Source of the DNA: Lumbricus rubellus
Taxonomy: Eukaryota > Annelida > Clitellata > Crassiclitellata > Lumbricidae
Length of the DNA: 64,000 nucleotides
Reading direction: 5' to 3'
Assembly: GCA_945859605.1 (NCBI GenBank)
Contig: OX243816.1
Coordinates: forward strand, 29,140,368 to 29,204,367
This document shows, piece after piece, positions 47,853 through 59,887 of this stretch. The stretch's first letter is position 1. Each line of letters starts with the position of its first letter. The notes beneath the pieces were generated by a model. The model had not been told where the DNA came from. It ran no database searches and worked only from the letters and a program-made list of their open reading frames with translations. The translations under genes were made by a program, and so were the position numbers.

Positions 47853-48090
47853 GGTAGAATTACCGTAGTTATTAGGCCAATAATTTTGTTATTAACATAT
47901 TATTGCAGAATTACAGAAATTATTAGGCCAATCATTTAGCTCTTTACATATTATTGTAGAATTACCGTAGTTATTAGGCCAATAATTGTGCTATTAACAT
48001 ATTATTGTAGTATTACCGTAGTTATTAGGCCACTAATTTTGTTATTAACATATTATTGTAGAATTACCGAAATTATTATCTGTTAACGTT
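47853..48090. repeat. ~60-bp minisatellite, four copies
   Basis: Unit resembling GAATTACCGTAGTTATTAGG followed by CCAATAATTTTGTTATTAAC and ATATTATTGTA. Four copies with point differences. Confidence 0.85.
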
Positions 48091-48304
48091 ATCATGCAGG
48101 CTTTAGCGACTGCACAAAAAAGCTTAATGTTAGTCATCAGCAGAAGTAATTGCTTCAGCTATCTCTCTTTCAATGATGGATTGGTGGATAGATGGATGAA
48201 ATCTCGCTCAACATTGAACGCTAAATAATTTTTAGTCAGTTTCAGTTTTGAAAGGGTTCTCTCACAGTTATTGCAGAGACGGATATAATTATTTTTATGA
48301 CCTA

Positions 48305-48397
48305 GCTAATCTATCAGAAGCTAACCAATCAGCTGATCGATTAGAATCTAACCAATCAGCTGATCGATCAGAATCTAACCAATCAGCTGATCGATCA
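48305..48397. repeat. 29-bp tandem repeat with CCAAT and a palindrome
   Basis: Three copies of a unit containing CTAACCAATCAGCTGATCGA. Each carries CCAAT and the palindrome CTGATCGATCAG. Confidence 0.85.
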
Positions 48398-50440
48398 GAC
48401 ACAGAATTAATTCTAATCAATTAGCTATTATGCAAGATCAATTTGCTAATTCTAACCGGTTTCCAAATTCCAGTGCATGGCTAATTCCAATTCTAGTCGA
48501 CACACTTTGTTTAAAATCTGCGTTGACTTTTCCGTTGAATTTTGAATAGCAATCAAATCAAGCAATTCATTTCATTTATTATTATTATTTAGATTAGATT
48601 ATTATTTAGATTATCCAGCAATATAAAAGGCTAATATTTAGTCAAAATTCAAGAAACTTATTCTTTGGCTGGGTTCTGGTTATTATTTTAACGCCGATCT
48701 CTCCCAGATCGAGTGATAGGCCTCTACCACGACAACTGAGTGTTAGGACTACAAACAACGAAAGCCAAGTCGACTTGACCAAGGTCACAGGTTTTTGTAT
48801 TCCTTCTAATGAATCTATTCTATATCTTTCTTTCCAATATGAGACGTGTCAAAAAATAACGGGAGGGTCAGCCATTGGTTTATGTAAACTTCGACTCGGC
48901 AATTAGAACTTTGCTATGGCGTCCTAAAAATGACTGGGTGTTGAATCCCAAACCCCCGCAATTCTCACACTGTTTCTCTCCTGCTTTTCATTTTCTTGTC
49001 CAAAATTCACTTTCATATTTTCCTTCAAACGTTGTCTTGTCTCGCGCGCACAAGTGTCGCCCGAGATGACTCATCTTTCCTTCGGTATACATAATATACA
49101 CCCCAGTATATTTAGTCTAGTCCCTGATTTTGAGGGGGAGGTGAATCAAGATTTCTTGTCCAGTTGGGGAGGGGAGGAAACCAAACATTCGTTGGGTGGA
49201 CGAGAACCACTGAGGTGCATAATTATTTCTACTTTTCTGGTGATCTATCTTCTCGAATTATTCTGATGACCTTTCTATGGTTTGAGTCCAAATGTCGGTT
49301 GTAAATTATATCTGATTCTGGGAATCGATAAATAACGCTTTCAATCATAATATCTCTTGGTAAATAGCATCACGGTTTATTATAACCGTTCATGTAACGC
49401 AATACAGCATGGGTGTAAAAAAAGCTGTAAATATTTATGGGGAGTTTCCTGTGAAGAATGACCACTCGAAATGCCTAGATTAAATACTGGGTAGGCCTCG
49501 GAACATATTATAGGTCTACCTAACTTTATATTATTGGACAGCTTAGGTCCTTAGGCTCACTCAGACAAGGACATCAGCAGGACAGACAGTGACACCCTCA
49601 AAACACACAGACCTCTCGAGTGATGAGCGACGAAGTGAGAAGGCTAAGGAGATGGGAATTAAAGGAGCGTGGGACAGAACGTGGATCAAAGGTTGGTCGG
49701 TGAATTTTGGGAGATGACCTCAGGCGCATGCGCAAACGCTATGGCCTCAATCGATGACGAAATGAGTTTAGAGGAAGGAAAGGAACGATAGGCTCAGCGG
49801 ACAAATCTATGACTGAGGCGAAGAACACAGGCCGGACAGAGACTCAGGCAGGTAAACGGGCAGACAGACACGAGCTGAGTCTCACAAAGACAGATGGGGC
49901 AGAAACTGAGGTAAACAAAACGTGAACAGACGGAAAAGCAGATGTGCTGAGGAAGAGAGAGAGACAGAGACAGACAGACAGAGAGAGAGAGAGAGACGCA
50001 GAGAGAGATAGAGAAGAGATAGTCGTGGCACAGACATGAAAGAATGACTCAAGAATAGTATCGTAATGAACGGCAATTTACATGCAAGTGTGTAGTTAAT
50101 TATTTATTATTTTCCGCTTTCATCATGAATCGCATTTCGGTGGTGAGCACTGGTGACAGTGTTAGCGATGGTTATAGTGTCGACAATATAGTGATCATAG
50201 TGGATTTGCAAACCTACTAGTAGGTCTACGTGTCTTTGTGCGTTTGAATTCTTGCAACACAACGATATACGGACGGCTGCAGAGACGGAAAGACAGAGGA
50301 GACAGAAGGAGCAATCAATTTTTTGTGTATGTTTGGCGCATTACAAACAGGAGACTGCGCGACGCTACAGATAAGCTATGGCTAAGCCATCGTTAAGGCA
50401 CAAAGCCAATGTACGGCGTAGTTAAGTTGACATTGCTGTG
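48398..50440. other. gene-free stretch
   Basis: No gene or element boundary recognised. A small GACAGA patch lies at 49955-50015. The reading frames present are short and unrelated to known domains. Confidence 0.4.
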
Positions 50441-50502
50441 CGCCATCATCATCATCATCATCATCATCGTCATCGTCACCAGCAGCAGCAGCAGCAGAAG
50501 CA
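50441..50502. repeat. ATC and CAG triplet runs
   Basis: CATCATC then CAGCAG runs in a short compound microsatellite. Confidence 0.85.
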
Positions 50503-51124
50503 TCTTCGCCAATAGGTCGCTCTGTCCTCTGTCTCAGTCCGTTGCAGCCGATTCACAGTCGGAAGCAACGAAGAGGAATCGGCGGCGGCGACCAGTCATG
50601 CAGATGATCTTGCACATTCGAAGAAGAAGACAATGCATAGGAGGAGAATGTAAGAGAGGCAACGTTGCATTCATACAGACATAAGAAGACTATACATCCG
50701 GTTTATAACGTGCATGTATTATTTACGGATTTCAATGATGACCCGACTTTGCCAACATCATCATCAGTGGCAACATTGGCCTCGATGCACGACGTCTACG
50801 CTATTCGTCCAATCGGTCGTTCATGGCATCTTGCTAGCAGGTAGGTGTCTAACTTATAAGGATGGAGGACATTGGAGGAGGCATGAGATTCACTTTGACA
50901 TGGCACTCTCTCCTCTCGAGAACACGCTCATTCTACATTGTTGCTATCTCTCTATTCTTCACTCTCTCTGTGTTTCTGTCTTTATCACTCTGTCTCTGTC
51001 TGTCTGCGTCTCTGTCTGTCCGTCAATCTCTCACCTTCTGAGTTTTGTCATATCGATCATCAATGAATAGCTTATACGTACACTTTGCTAAATGCTCATG
51101 CAGCATACAATAATTCTATGCATC

Positions 51125-51382
51125 GCACACCTTTCATTTCCCACCTTTCATTTTCCACCTTTCACTTCCCACCTTTCACTTCCCACCTTTCAATTCCCAC
51201 CTTCCACTTCCAAAATTTCACTTCTCAAATTTCACTTCCTTCCTTTCACTTCCCAAATTTCACTCCCCAAATTTCACTTTCCAAATTTCACTCCCCAAAT
51301 TTCTCTCCCCAAATTTCACTTTCCAAATTTCACTTTCCAAATTTCACTTCTCAAATTTGACTTCTCAAATTTCACTTCCAAC
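51125..51382. repeat. 13-bp minisatellite TTTCACTTCCCAA
   Basis: About twenty copies of a 13-base unit with CACC, AAAT and TTCC variants. Frames read FHFPNFTSQIS and similar. Confidence 0.92.
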
Positions 51383-52185
51383 TGTCGGCCTTCGTGATAT
51401 TTGGATTTTGATCTCTGGAACAAAACCTTACCATGCCTGTCCATCGAGTTTGTTTTGACTGAGCGCCTATGGATGAATCTCTTCTATAGCGACTTGGTCA
51501 TACTTTAGATCTGGCGAAACATCTAGAGTACTAAGATCAGAATACAATTATACTCATATGATTTATTTACTCACGTGGTTTAAAAGAGGCGATTGCCGCG
51601 AAAACCTACTAATTGACAGACCTGAAACTAAGTCAATTAAGTAAAACATTACTACTCAGCAGTTGTGCAGTTATAATAATAAGAATAAATACTAATAACG
51701 ACAATTTATATGGCGCCGTAACACGGCTATACCGCTACAATAGCGCCTCATCAACAGCTAATATCGCTGTTTTAAAATTTTAAAATACATGTCAGTGAAT
51801 AATATACAGGTGAATCATTTGGTAATGTGGTAATGAAGGTTGTATTGTTTTATAAATGTTCTGCTAGTGCTACAATTAGGCTGGGGGAGTCAACGAATTC
51901 CGAGTAAATGTCGAATGAAGCTTCTACATAACGGTGATAGAAGGAAAAATGGAGAGGAAAATTAGAGGAAGACCACGACAGATGATGTTGGACACGATGA
52001 TGACGGGGATTGGATACCAAAGACTAAGGACAAGGTCCAGCGGAAGGAAGAGTGGCGACATTGGACAGCTGAACCTGCCTATAGTGGTAGAGAACCAGAA
52101 GAAAGCATTTTAATACATCAATCTTGCTCGGGAAGACTCATGCAATCACTATAAATATGAGAACAACATTAACTATAAATGAGCG
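51383..52185. other. gene-free stretch
   Basis: No gene. It includes ATATGGCGCCGTAACACGGC-like sequence near 51708, which also occurs near 18888 (TATGGCGCCGTAACACAACC), so an unidentified dispersed repeat is present. Confidence 0.45.
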
Positions 52186-52189
52186 GTAC

Positions 52190-52414
<225 letters not shown>

Positions 52415-52699
52415 CAAAGTCACCGCTGCATGGAATCCCTCTTACGTAAAAATTCAAGGCACCATCAATTAAATACGAAGGTTTCGTTAGAAGAGAAAGA
52501 CCTTATATATGTACATGTATATGCTTAAGCCTTATACCATCGACCCTCTCTATCTTACCGTCAGAAGCACCAACGCGTTTCGCTTTTCAAGGCACCGCCT
52601 CGGTATTTAAAAACACGAGTTTACATGACTGTGCTAAAAAAGCTAACAAAGTCTCTCTGAATAAAAACATCTATTGGAAAATGGTCTTATTGTAAGTAG

Positions 52700-52926
52700 T
52701 ATTTATTTATTTATTTACTGAGAATTTGATATAGCGCTCCTTCAAGGTTACTACTCAGGAGCGCTCCCAGTCCAACCCCGGTCGAATAAGACAGTTTTGA
52801 GAAGAGAAAGAAATGAAGTAGAAGTAGAAAAGCTAATAGGTATTTGACGAAGGATAACAGGGAGCTCATTCCAGGTCGCAGGGCCAGCCACGGAGAAAGC
52901 ACGGCGCTGCCTCATTGCAGTCCGAG
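52700..52926 (-). mobile_element. CR1/L2-like LINE: 3' part of the interrupted copy
   Basis: The minus strand reads TAMRQRRAFSVAGPATWNEL then LKTVLFDRGWTGSAPE and a stop, followed by CCTTGAAGGAGCGCTATATC and a TAAA tail. It is the continuation of the reverse transcriptase at 54166-55580, separated from it by the hAT insertion at 52927-54165. Confidence 0.9.
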
Positions 52927-54165
52927 CAGTGTTATTTATATTAACTGAAACGGTAACTGAAATAGCAGAATAACTGAAAAATCGTTGTGAGTTAACTCCA
53001 ACTGAAACTGAAACTGAAAAATGTTGAATAACTGAAACTGTAATAGAAACTGAAAAACAATAACTGTATAACTGAAGAATCAAAAGGAGTTAACTTGAAA
53101 ATAAAACAAGAGCTTTTTTCTTACTTACTTAATGAACGGAAATTCTACTCTACTACACGTTAAGTTCTCTATGTTCATTTCACTTCCGGTTCCTGTTTCT
53201 TTCCTATTCCTTTCCTGCTCAGGCTTCGGCGGTAAACTGGTAAACAATCTTCGACTAGAACCATGTTTAAGCCAAGTAGCGGAAGAAAATTAGAAAGCGG
53301 CGTTTGGGAACATTTTGTTTTTGAAGCGGCAATAGAATATAGGAGCTGGGTTTATGAAAAAGTCTAATGGTTTTCTTGCTTAAATAGAAGCTGAATTGAC
53401 GATTTTCATCATGTGTCTCAACATGCATCCAGCTTCTATTTTAGATAGAAAAAAACTTTATCCATCTTCCATTTCTTAAGCGGTTTTTCATCAATCCAGC
53501 TTCTATTTCGCCTGTAAAAATCTTCATCCAGCTTCCATTTCTCAAGCGTTTTCTCATTAATCCGGCTTCTATTTTGGTGGACGAGTTGTCGTTGGACGAG
53601 TTGTCGGTGAACCAGTTGTCGTGGAACCCAGCTGCTCGCTACTGCACTCACTGATGCCACCGCTGCTGTCAAAGAAGCAACCATCTTCAACGGTGACCTA
53701 GATAATGGACTGTCCTTCTGGGTGGATCGACAGAGCTCCTATCCATCTCTGGTCCTGATTGCAGAAGACTTCGTATCCGCGCCTGCTTCACAAGCATACG
53801 TTGAGCGCGTCTTCTCAGTTTGTGGGGACTTGTGTGCAAGAAAGCGAAAAAGATTAAGTGTAAACCTGGAACGTCGTGTGTTCTTTAAAGTCAACCGACA
53901 ATATGTAAAATCAGATTGATCTCCTATTCAACTTTCTGGGAACTTTGCGCAATATGTGTGACTGCGATCAGTGTTTTAGTTGTGACGTTTGAAAATACAC
54001 GTGCTAACTGTAACTGAAACTGTAACTGGAAAATAAGAAATAACTGTAACTGAAACTGAAAAATCTCATCGTAGTTAACTGTAACTGAAACTGTAACTGG
54101 AAAAAATTAAAATAGATAACTGTAACTGAAACTGTAACTAAAAAACCATAACTGAAATAACACTG
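52927..54165 (+). mobile_element. hAT element inserted in a LINE, 8-bp TSD
   Basis: Termini CAGTGTTATTT (52927-52937) and AAATAACACTG (54155-54165) are perfect 11-bp inverted repeats. AGTCCGAG flanks both sides (52919-52926 and 54166-54173), the 8-bp duplication typical of hAT. Subterminal regions on both sides are packed with AACTGAAACTGTAACTG-like repeats, as expected for transposase-binding sites. At 1239 bases it is too short for a full transposase and keeps only the C-terminal part. An internal block with CAATCCAGCTTCTATTT-like units repeats at 53400-53575. Confidence 0.95.
53697..53919 (+). pseudogene. hAT transposase C-terminal dimerisation region, remnant
   Basis: The frame reads SYPSLVLIAEDFVSAPASQA then YVERVFSVCGDLCARKRKRL. 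YPxLxxxAxxxxSxPASxxxxERVFSxxG is the hAT C-terminal dimerisation motif. DNA-binding and catalytic parts are absent. It lies within the 52927-54165 element and ends at a stop at 53919. Possibly expressed as a small protein, but no evidence of that here. Confidence 0.88.
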
Positions 54166-55580
54166 AGTCCGAGAGCGTGGAACAATAAGTTCCGCTTGCG
54201 CAGCTGAGCGGAGAGAGCAGCGGCGTTGAACGTGCGTGGTCGAGCAACAGAGCTCCTGCAAGTATAAAGGAGCCAAACCCTCAAAGCAGCGCCGGACCAA
54301 TACGGAAATTCTGTACGTAATGCGCTGTGGGTAAGGGAGCCAGTGGAGTACATCCCGCATGTACTCGGAGACTCGGCCAAATTTGGGAATGCGGCCTATG
54401 AGGCGGGCAGCAGTGCGCAGGACCCTATTTAGGGGCCCCACCCGAGAGGCTGGAAGTCCACCGTATATGGAACTGCAGTAGTCCAAGCGCGAAACTACAA
54501 ATGCATGAACAAGTGTTGAGGCTGCGCTAGGAGTCAAAGAGCGGGAAATGACCTTGAGCTGCCGAAGCTGGTAGTAACAGCTGCGACACAGAAGGTTAAT
54601 GTGCCGCGTAAATGTGAGTTCCTGGTCAAGGATTACTCCCAAATTCCGGACAGAAGTGGAAAAAGTGAAATGTGGATATTTCAAGGCTAGGGAAGCTAAA
54701 TCAATTTTGGAAAGCTGCTGGGGCGTTCCAAGCCAGATAAGCTGAGTCTTATTAGGGTTAAGGCGCAGGCGGTTTGAGGACATCCAGGACTGCAGGGTTA
54801 CTATAGTCTGGCTTATTGTTCCAACCGCTGCGTCAGCATGAACCGCCAGACAGTGGACATAAGCTTGCAGGTCGTCAGCATAAGATTGGCTGTGGACATC
54901 CATAGCTGTCAGCAGGGAGCCCAGATCGGCAGTGTAAATTATGTAAAGGAGGGGTCCAAGAACGGAACCTTGAGGCAAACCTATTGGAGCAGGGACCCAT
55001 GAGGACTTAGTGGATCCATAAGCTACCATGAAGGAGCGGTTCTGCAAAAACGAAGCAAGCCAATCAAGTGCGTTACCAGAGAGGCCGAAAGAAATCGATA
55101 AGCGCTGCAAGAGGATGTCATGATCTACAGTGTCAAATGCAGAGCTTACATCAAACAGTGAGAGGAGAGTAATCTGGGATCTATCGATAGCACCGTAGAT
55201 GTCAGATAGAAGGCGGACAAGTAGAGTTTCTGTGGAATGGCCCTTGCGAAAGCCTGATTGGAAAATTGGGAGAAGGCTATTTTTTTCCAGATAGTTCATA
55301 AGCTGTGTAGCAACAATCTTCTCAATTATTTTTGACATAAATGAAACATTTGCTATTGGCCTGAAATTGTTAGGCTCAGCATTATCAAGACCATTTGCCT
55401 TGATCACCGGAACGAGGATGGACCTCTTCTGGGTCACAGGAAGAACTCCTTCTTGGAGAGAGCGATTGCACAGAACTGTGAGAAATGGCAGAAGTAGGCC
55501 TATATTCGAAATAGATTTGACACCTAAAGATCCAACACATTCGTTGAAAATAAAAAATACTCTTGGAACCATTGTAGCTA
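54166..55580 (-). pseudogene. CR1/L2-like LINE reverse transcriptase, 5'-truncated and hAT-interrupted
   Basis: The minus strand encodes an RT domain: LLPFLTVLCNRSLQEGVLP, NNFRPIANVSFMSKIIEKIV, FDVSSAFDTVDHDIL (first catalytic Asp), GLPQGSVLGPLLY, and SQSYADDLQAYV (YADD box), then thumb sequence to ELIVPRSRT. The upstream endonuclease is missing; homology fades upstream of about 55500-55580. At the other end the frame meets the hAT insertion at the target duplication. If the insert and one AGTCCGAG copy are disregarded, the frame runs on into AMRQRRAFSVAG at 52918, so this part was intact when the hAT landed. Confidence 0.93.
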
Positions 55581-55589
55581 AAGCTAAGT

Positions 55590-55690
55590 TACAAAATGTG
55601 TTTTTTATGTTGTTGCTGCTGCTGTTGCTGATATCGTTGTTATTATTATTTTTATTGTTTTCATTATCATTATTACTATTAGATCTTTTA
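55590..55690. repeat. TTG/TTA-rich triplet run
   Basis: CTGTTG and TTATTATT units at the truncated 5' edge of the LINE. Confidence 0.7.
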
Positions 55691-55917
55691 CTATGATAAA
55701 ATATAAAAGTGACATTTTTCGCATTTAGTTTGACAGAAATATGGCAAGCTTCTACCCAGCATTGGCCTATATGTGTACCGGTATTCAAATCGATGATTCT
55801 TGGGAACGAAATGGATGCACGGATGCATTGCATCTGGTATAGGAGGAGGATAGTAGGACGCGCTGAGCATATACTGTAAGAGATCCGGTTTAAGATCGAT
55901 ACAGTTCCTGATAAGTA

Positions 55918-56065
55918 ATCACCATCATCATCACCACCATCGTCATCACCATCATCATCATCATCATCATCGTCGTCGTCGTCATCATCATCATCGTCGT
56001 CGTCGTCGTCATCATCATCATCATTGTCATCATCATCATCATCATCATCATCATTATCGTCGATG
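55918..56065. repeat. CAT/CGT triplet array
   Basis: ATC and GTC triplets with ACC interruptions. Confidence 0.93.
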
Positions 56066-56158
56066 GGAAACTGTCTCCTGATCATATAACCACCGTCCTG
56101 TGTCAATGCAAGCCGAAGCATCCCACGGACGACGACGACGCAAGACGATGGCCATTCT

Positions 56159-56159
<1 letters not shown>

Positions 56160-56206
<47 letters not shown>

Positions 56207-56245
56207 ACACACACACACACACACACACGCACACACGCACACACG
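56160..56245. repeat. CA microsatellite
   Basis: More than 30 CA units with few interruptions. Confidence 0.95.
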
Positions 56246-56384
56246 CATGCATCCAGACAAACGAACGAACATAGACTAACAAATACATGTACAAGCACTG
56301 CAGCAAGACGGTGACTGTGACAGAAAAAAGGACAGGGAGGCGTATACGCATCGTGACGCCAGAGAGATAGACAGACAGACATAC

Positions 56385-56630
56385 ATGGACAGTAAAAGAG
56401 ACAGAGGCAGAGGCAGAGACTGAGGCATAGACAGAGACAGACAGACCGAGGCAGAGACAAAGACAGAGGCAGAGACAGAGACAGAGGCAGAGAGAGACAG
56501 AGAGAGGCAGAGGCAGAGGCAGAGACAGACAGACAGAGACAGACAGACAGAGAGAGACAGAGACAGACATAGACAGGGACAGAGGCAGACAGACAGAGAC
56601 AGAGACATAGACAGAAACAGAGGCAGCAGT
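56385..56630. repeat. GACAGA/GGCAGA array
   Basis: Hexanucleotide array of the same type as at 43985 and 46676. Confidence 0.92.
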
Positions 56631-56639
56631 CACATAGAC

Positions 56640-58470
56640 GACGTCAGACGCGATGCTAATCTACGGCAAACACAACGAGTCCTTGCATGGCAATATGAAT
56701 TGCCTCACCGCCGCTATTATAGTCTTCTCTCCTCCATGCAGTCGATCCTCCTCCTCCTCCCTCCTCCTCCTCCTTCTCCTCCTCCTCCTCCTTGCCCTCG
56801 CCTCCCTCGCCTCCCCTGCCATGTGGTCGGCTGCATCGCTGGACGCAAAGGATTATGGGATTAGAGATATATGTGGCCAGGCCATAGAGAAAGCGGGCTT
56901 AGGCAGAATGTCAGCCTCTGTCTCCAGCAGCAGCAGCATCCATGCGGATATCTTGTCCCGTCAACATCGCTTGCACTTTTGACCACCACATCCACTTCAG
57001 CACTGCAGGCCGCATACTCGAATGTATTCCAAGCACTTTTCATGGCTTCTAGGTCAAGCAAGTGTTAAGCTTCATAGGCCTATAGAATACAGTAGGTCAA
57101 CTGCAAATCAAATCTGGTATTATAGGAGGCGAATAGGCATACAGAGAAAACATGACTGCCAAATGGTCAAAGTCGTCGCGTAACTGTTAGAACTTAGAAG
57201 ATCTAAATAGGCCTACGTGTAGTCTAATTATTCCGAGAGCAACGTGTCAACTGAGAACCTGACGACATTTGAGATGGACCTACATGTATACTATAGACTC
57301 CATCAGGTTTGGACATCGATATGGTGTCCCAGAAGATATTACGCAATATTCGTTTCCATTCCTGTGTAGATATACAGTTGAACAGGTCTCTTGAGAATAG
57401 TTAGTCGTATTCATATGCAATGCAACATGGATCGCCCTCTTCCCGAAACAATCTTTCCATAAGATGCGAACTGTTCCACAAGAAGCTCAATAAACATGTT
57501 CGTCCCGTCGTATGTTCTATATATACGTTCCAACCGTCAATTTCCGTTTCAATCACAATCATGCCGATGTTTTCCCCGTTATTTTGGCATTTGCTTCTTC
57601 TGTATAGGACTATAGGTTCTTCAATATTAAGAATGAGCGTCGTCGGCGCAAGGATAATTAAGTGATATATAGGACGGCTGTGAGAGCCAATGGAGGGTGA
57701 AGGCAGCAAGAGGCAACGACGCTAAGATGTGCCACAGCAGAAGACATGGAAACTGGAAAGCATACAGGCAATTTTAATGCTGCGCACGAAATTATCCAAC
57801 GTATAGGGTCTGTAGCCTGTAAGCTGTCAATAGTTTCAATAGTCTGGGGTATGTAGACTCAATCATGAGGTACATTAGATCTTGGGTTAAATTTTACCAA
57901 TCAGGAAACGGATTCTATTATGTTCAGTAAGTTAAATACGCTATAAATGGCAGAATGAGTCATTTGCATTTGATCCTGCATTTGAGGTTAAGCAATGGAC
58001 AGTTTTGGACACCAACCCAACCATGTTCCTATTATTCTGTGAGAATTAGGAAGTAGATAATCGGACTCTCTTGATCAGCTCAAAGAATCATGTATGTCTA
58101 CTACCATGCATGTATGTACACCAAAAAGGAAATGGCAATTGGTAAACTAAAGAATGTTCTATTCCTATTTTATGCTAACCCACCATCACTGGCGTGGATA
58201 GTAGATGTAAAATTAATTAGCTGGCTATTTTTGAAGAAGCCTGATATTGAAGATAAATTAAGTTAAAATGGTGATAAAGGATAAGCTGGTGTTTTTCCTA
58301 TTGAAGCTAAAATAAGCTGGCTGATTTTGGTTTTAAGAAAAATTCTTAATAGAATGGATTCTTTGGCTATTTTCTATGAAGCCTGATATTGAAGAAAATA
58401 TCAGCTAAAATGGTGTTTAAAAAAATCAGATGTCTTTTTAATTTTCTGGATGTCTTTTATTATTTCCTGA
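56640..58470. other. gene-free stretch
   Basis: No gene. A CTC triplet patch lies at 56745-56800. A duplicated word GAAGCCTGATATTGAAGA occurs at 58236 and 58379. Confidence 0.45.
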
Positions 58471-58477
58471 GGGGGGT

Positions 58478-58570
58478 GCTCGGTAGTACAGTGGATAGCG
58501 CGCTGGACTGTCGACCAAGAGGTTGGGGGTTCAATTCCCCGCCGGGGCAGAAATTTGTAACGAGATTTCT
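58478..58570 (+). mobile_element. tRNA-derived SINE head
   Basis: TAGTACAGTGG (58484-58494) matches an A box and GGTTCAATTCC (58528-58538) a B box, with CCCCGCCGGGGCA after the T arm. The 5' acceptor strand is not complementary to the 3' one, so this is a SINE head and not a functional tRNA gene. It leads directly into the 118-bp repeats. Confidence 0.65.
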
Positions 58571-58632
58571 GTTCCTCTAGCCGACTCCGCTATGATGAGT
58601 ACACGGTCAGTGGATGATGAGACGGCGAGAGA

Positions 58633-59030
58633 GAGAGAGCGCGAGCCAAAGCAGATGGTCATGAATCACACCATCCCCATTGGCGCATCATACTCAGCGT
58701 GCCCTGTTTACACATCCGCCTTAAGCCAGCAGCTGCAGCAGCTCGAGAGAGAGAGAGCGCGAGCCAAAGCAGATGGTCATGAATCACACCATCCCCATTG
58801 GCGCATCATACTCAGCGTGCCCTGTTTACACATCCGCCTTAAGCCAGCAGCTGCAGCAGCTCGAGAGAGAGAGAGCGCGAGCCAAAGCAGATGGTCATGA
58901 ATCACACCATCCCCATTGGCGCATCATACTCAGCGTGCCCTGTTTACACATCCGCCTTAAGCCAGCAGCTGCAGCAGCTCGAGAGAGAGAGCGCGAGCCA
59001 AAGCAGATGGTGTGAGTCATGACCATCTGG
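58633..59030 (+). repeat. 118-bp tandem repeat, about 3.2 copies, ending in a hairpin
   Basis: The anchor GCAGATGGTCATGAATCACA starts at 58651, 58769 and 58887, and a partial fourth copy starts at 59003 (spacing 118, 118, 116). Copies are almost identical except for GA-run length. The last partial copy is followed by GTCATGACCATCTGGCTCGC, an inverted form of the unit start, so the array ends in a foldback. Because 118 is not a multiple of three, frames over it change with each copy. Confidence 0.92.
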
Positions 59031-59194
59031 CTCGCTCAGTCACGACAGCGTTGACCTAGGCTACATACGTAGCCATTGTAAACGCGACTGTAAACAGGTA
59101 CATTTGGAGCATTGCACGGTCTGTTATATTATATCTCATCTCTCATCATTTCAACTCTAATCATTACCCACCTCTAGCTCATTTTAGTTATTTA

Positions 59195-59353
59195 ACGAGA
59201 TAGATAGATAGAGAGATAGATAGAGAGATAGAGAGATAGATAGGTAGATAGATAGATAGATAGAGAGATAGATAGATAGATAGATAGAGAGATAGATAGA
59301 TAGAGAGATAGAGAGATAGATAGGTAGATAGATAGAGAGATAGAGAGATAGAC

Positions 59354-59420
<67 letters not shown>

Positions 59421-59557
59421 GAGATAGAGAGATAGAGAGATAGAGAGATAGAGAGATAGAGAGATAGAGAGATAGAGAGATAGAGAGATAGAGAGATAGA
59501 GAGATAGAGAGATAGATAGGAAGATAGATAGATAGAGAGATAGGTAGATAGAGAGAG

Positions 59558-59632
<75 letters not shown>

Positions 59633-59637
59633 GAGAC

Positions 59638-59668
<31 letters not shown>

Positions 59669-59692
59669 GAGATAGAGAGATAGAGAGATGAA
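59195..59692. repeat. GATA/GAGA tetranucleotide array
   Basis: About 500 bases of GATA and GAGA with GTAG variants. The Tyr/Leu/Ser/Ile frame on the minus strand is an artefact. Confidence 0.97.
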
Positions 59693-59887
59693 ATCAATAA
59701 TTATAAATCAATATTTTTTTTCAGCAGGTGTCTTTGTTCGCTCGCCGTACACGTCATGCAACAGCTGTTGTTCGCATCATGTAGCTGTCTGACTAACGTC
59801 GTCTAGATGTGGCGTGTTCGCTTCAGTCTACTTTAACAACGCTGTTAGCTACAAGTACTTGCGCTATAAGCTTATTATACATGTAGA

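Noticed and set aside
55590..56460. N-terminal part of the 818-aa minus frame containing the reverse transcriptase
   Set aside because: This part is translated CA, GACAGA and CAT microsatellites; RT homology starts only near 55500-55580.
58478..58560. Functional tRNA gene
   Set aside because: A and B boxes are present, but the 5' acceptor strand does not pair with the 3' strand; better explained as a SINE head.
58633..59010. CRISPR-like direct repeats
   Set aside because: Contiguous 118-bp units with no spacers, in a eukaryotic genome.
59700..59887. Exact left terminus and terminal inverted repeat of the Polinton
   Set aside because: The opposite end lies outside the window, so a TIR and target duplication cannot be verified.
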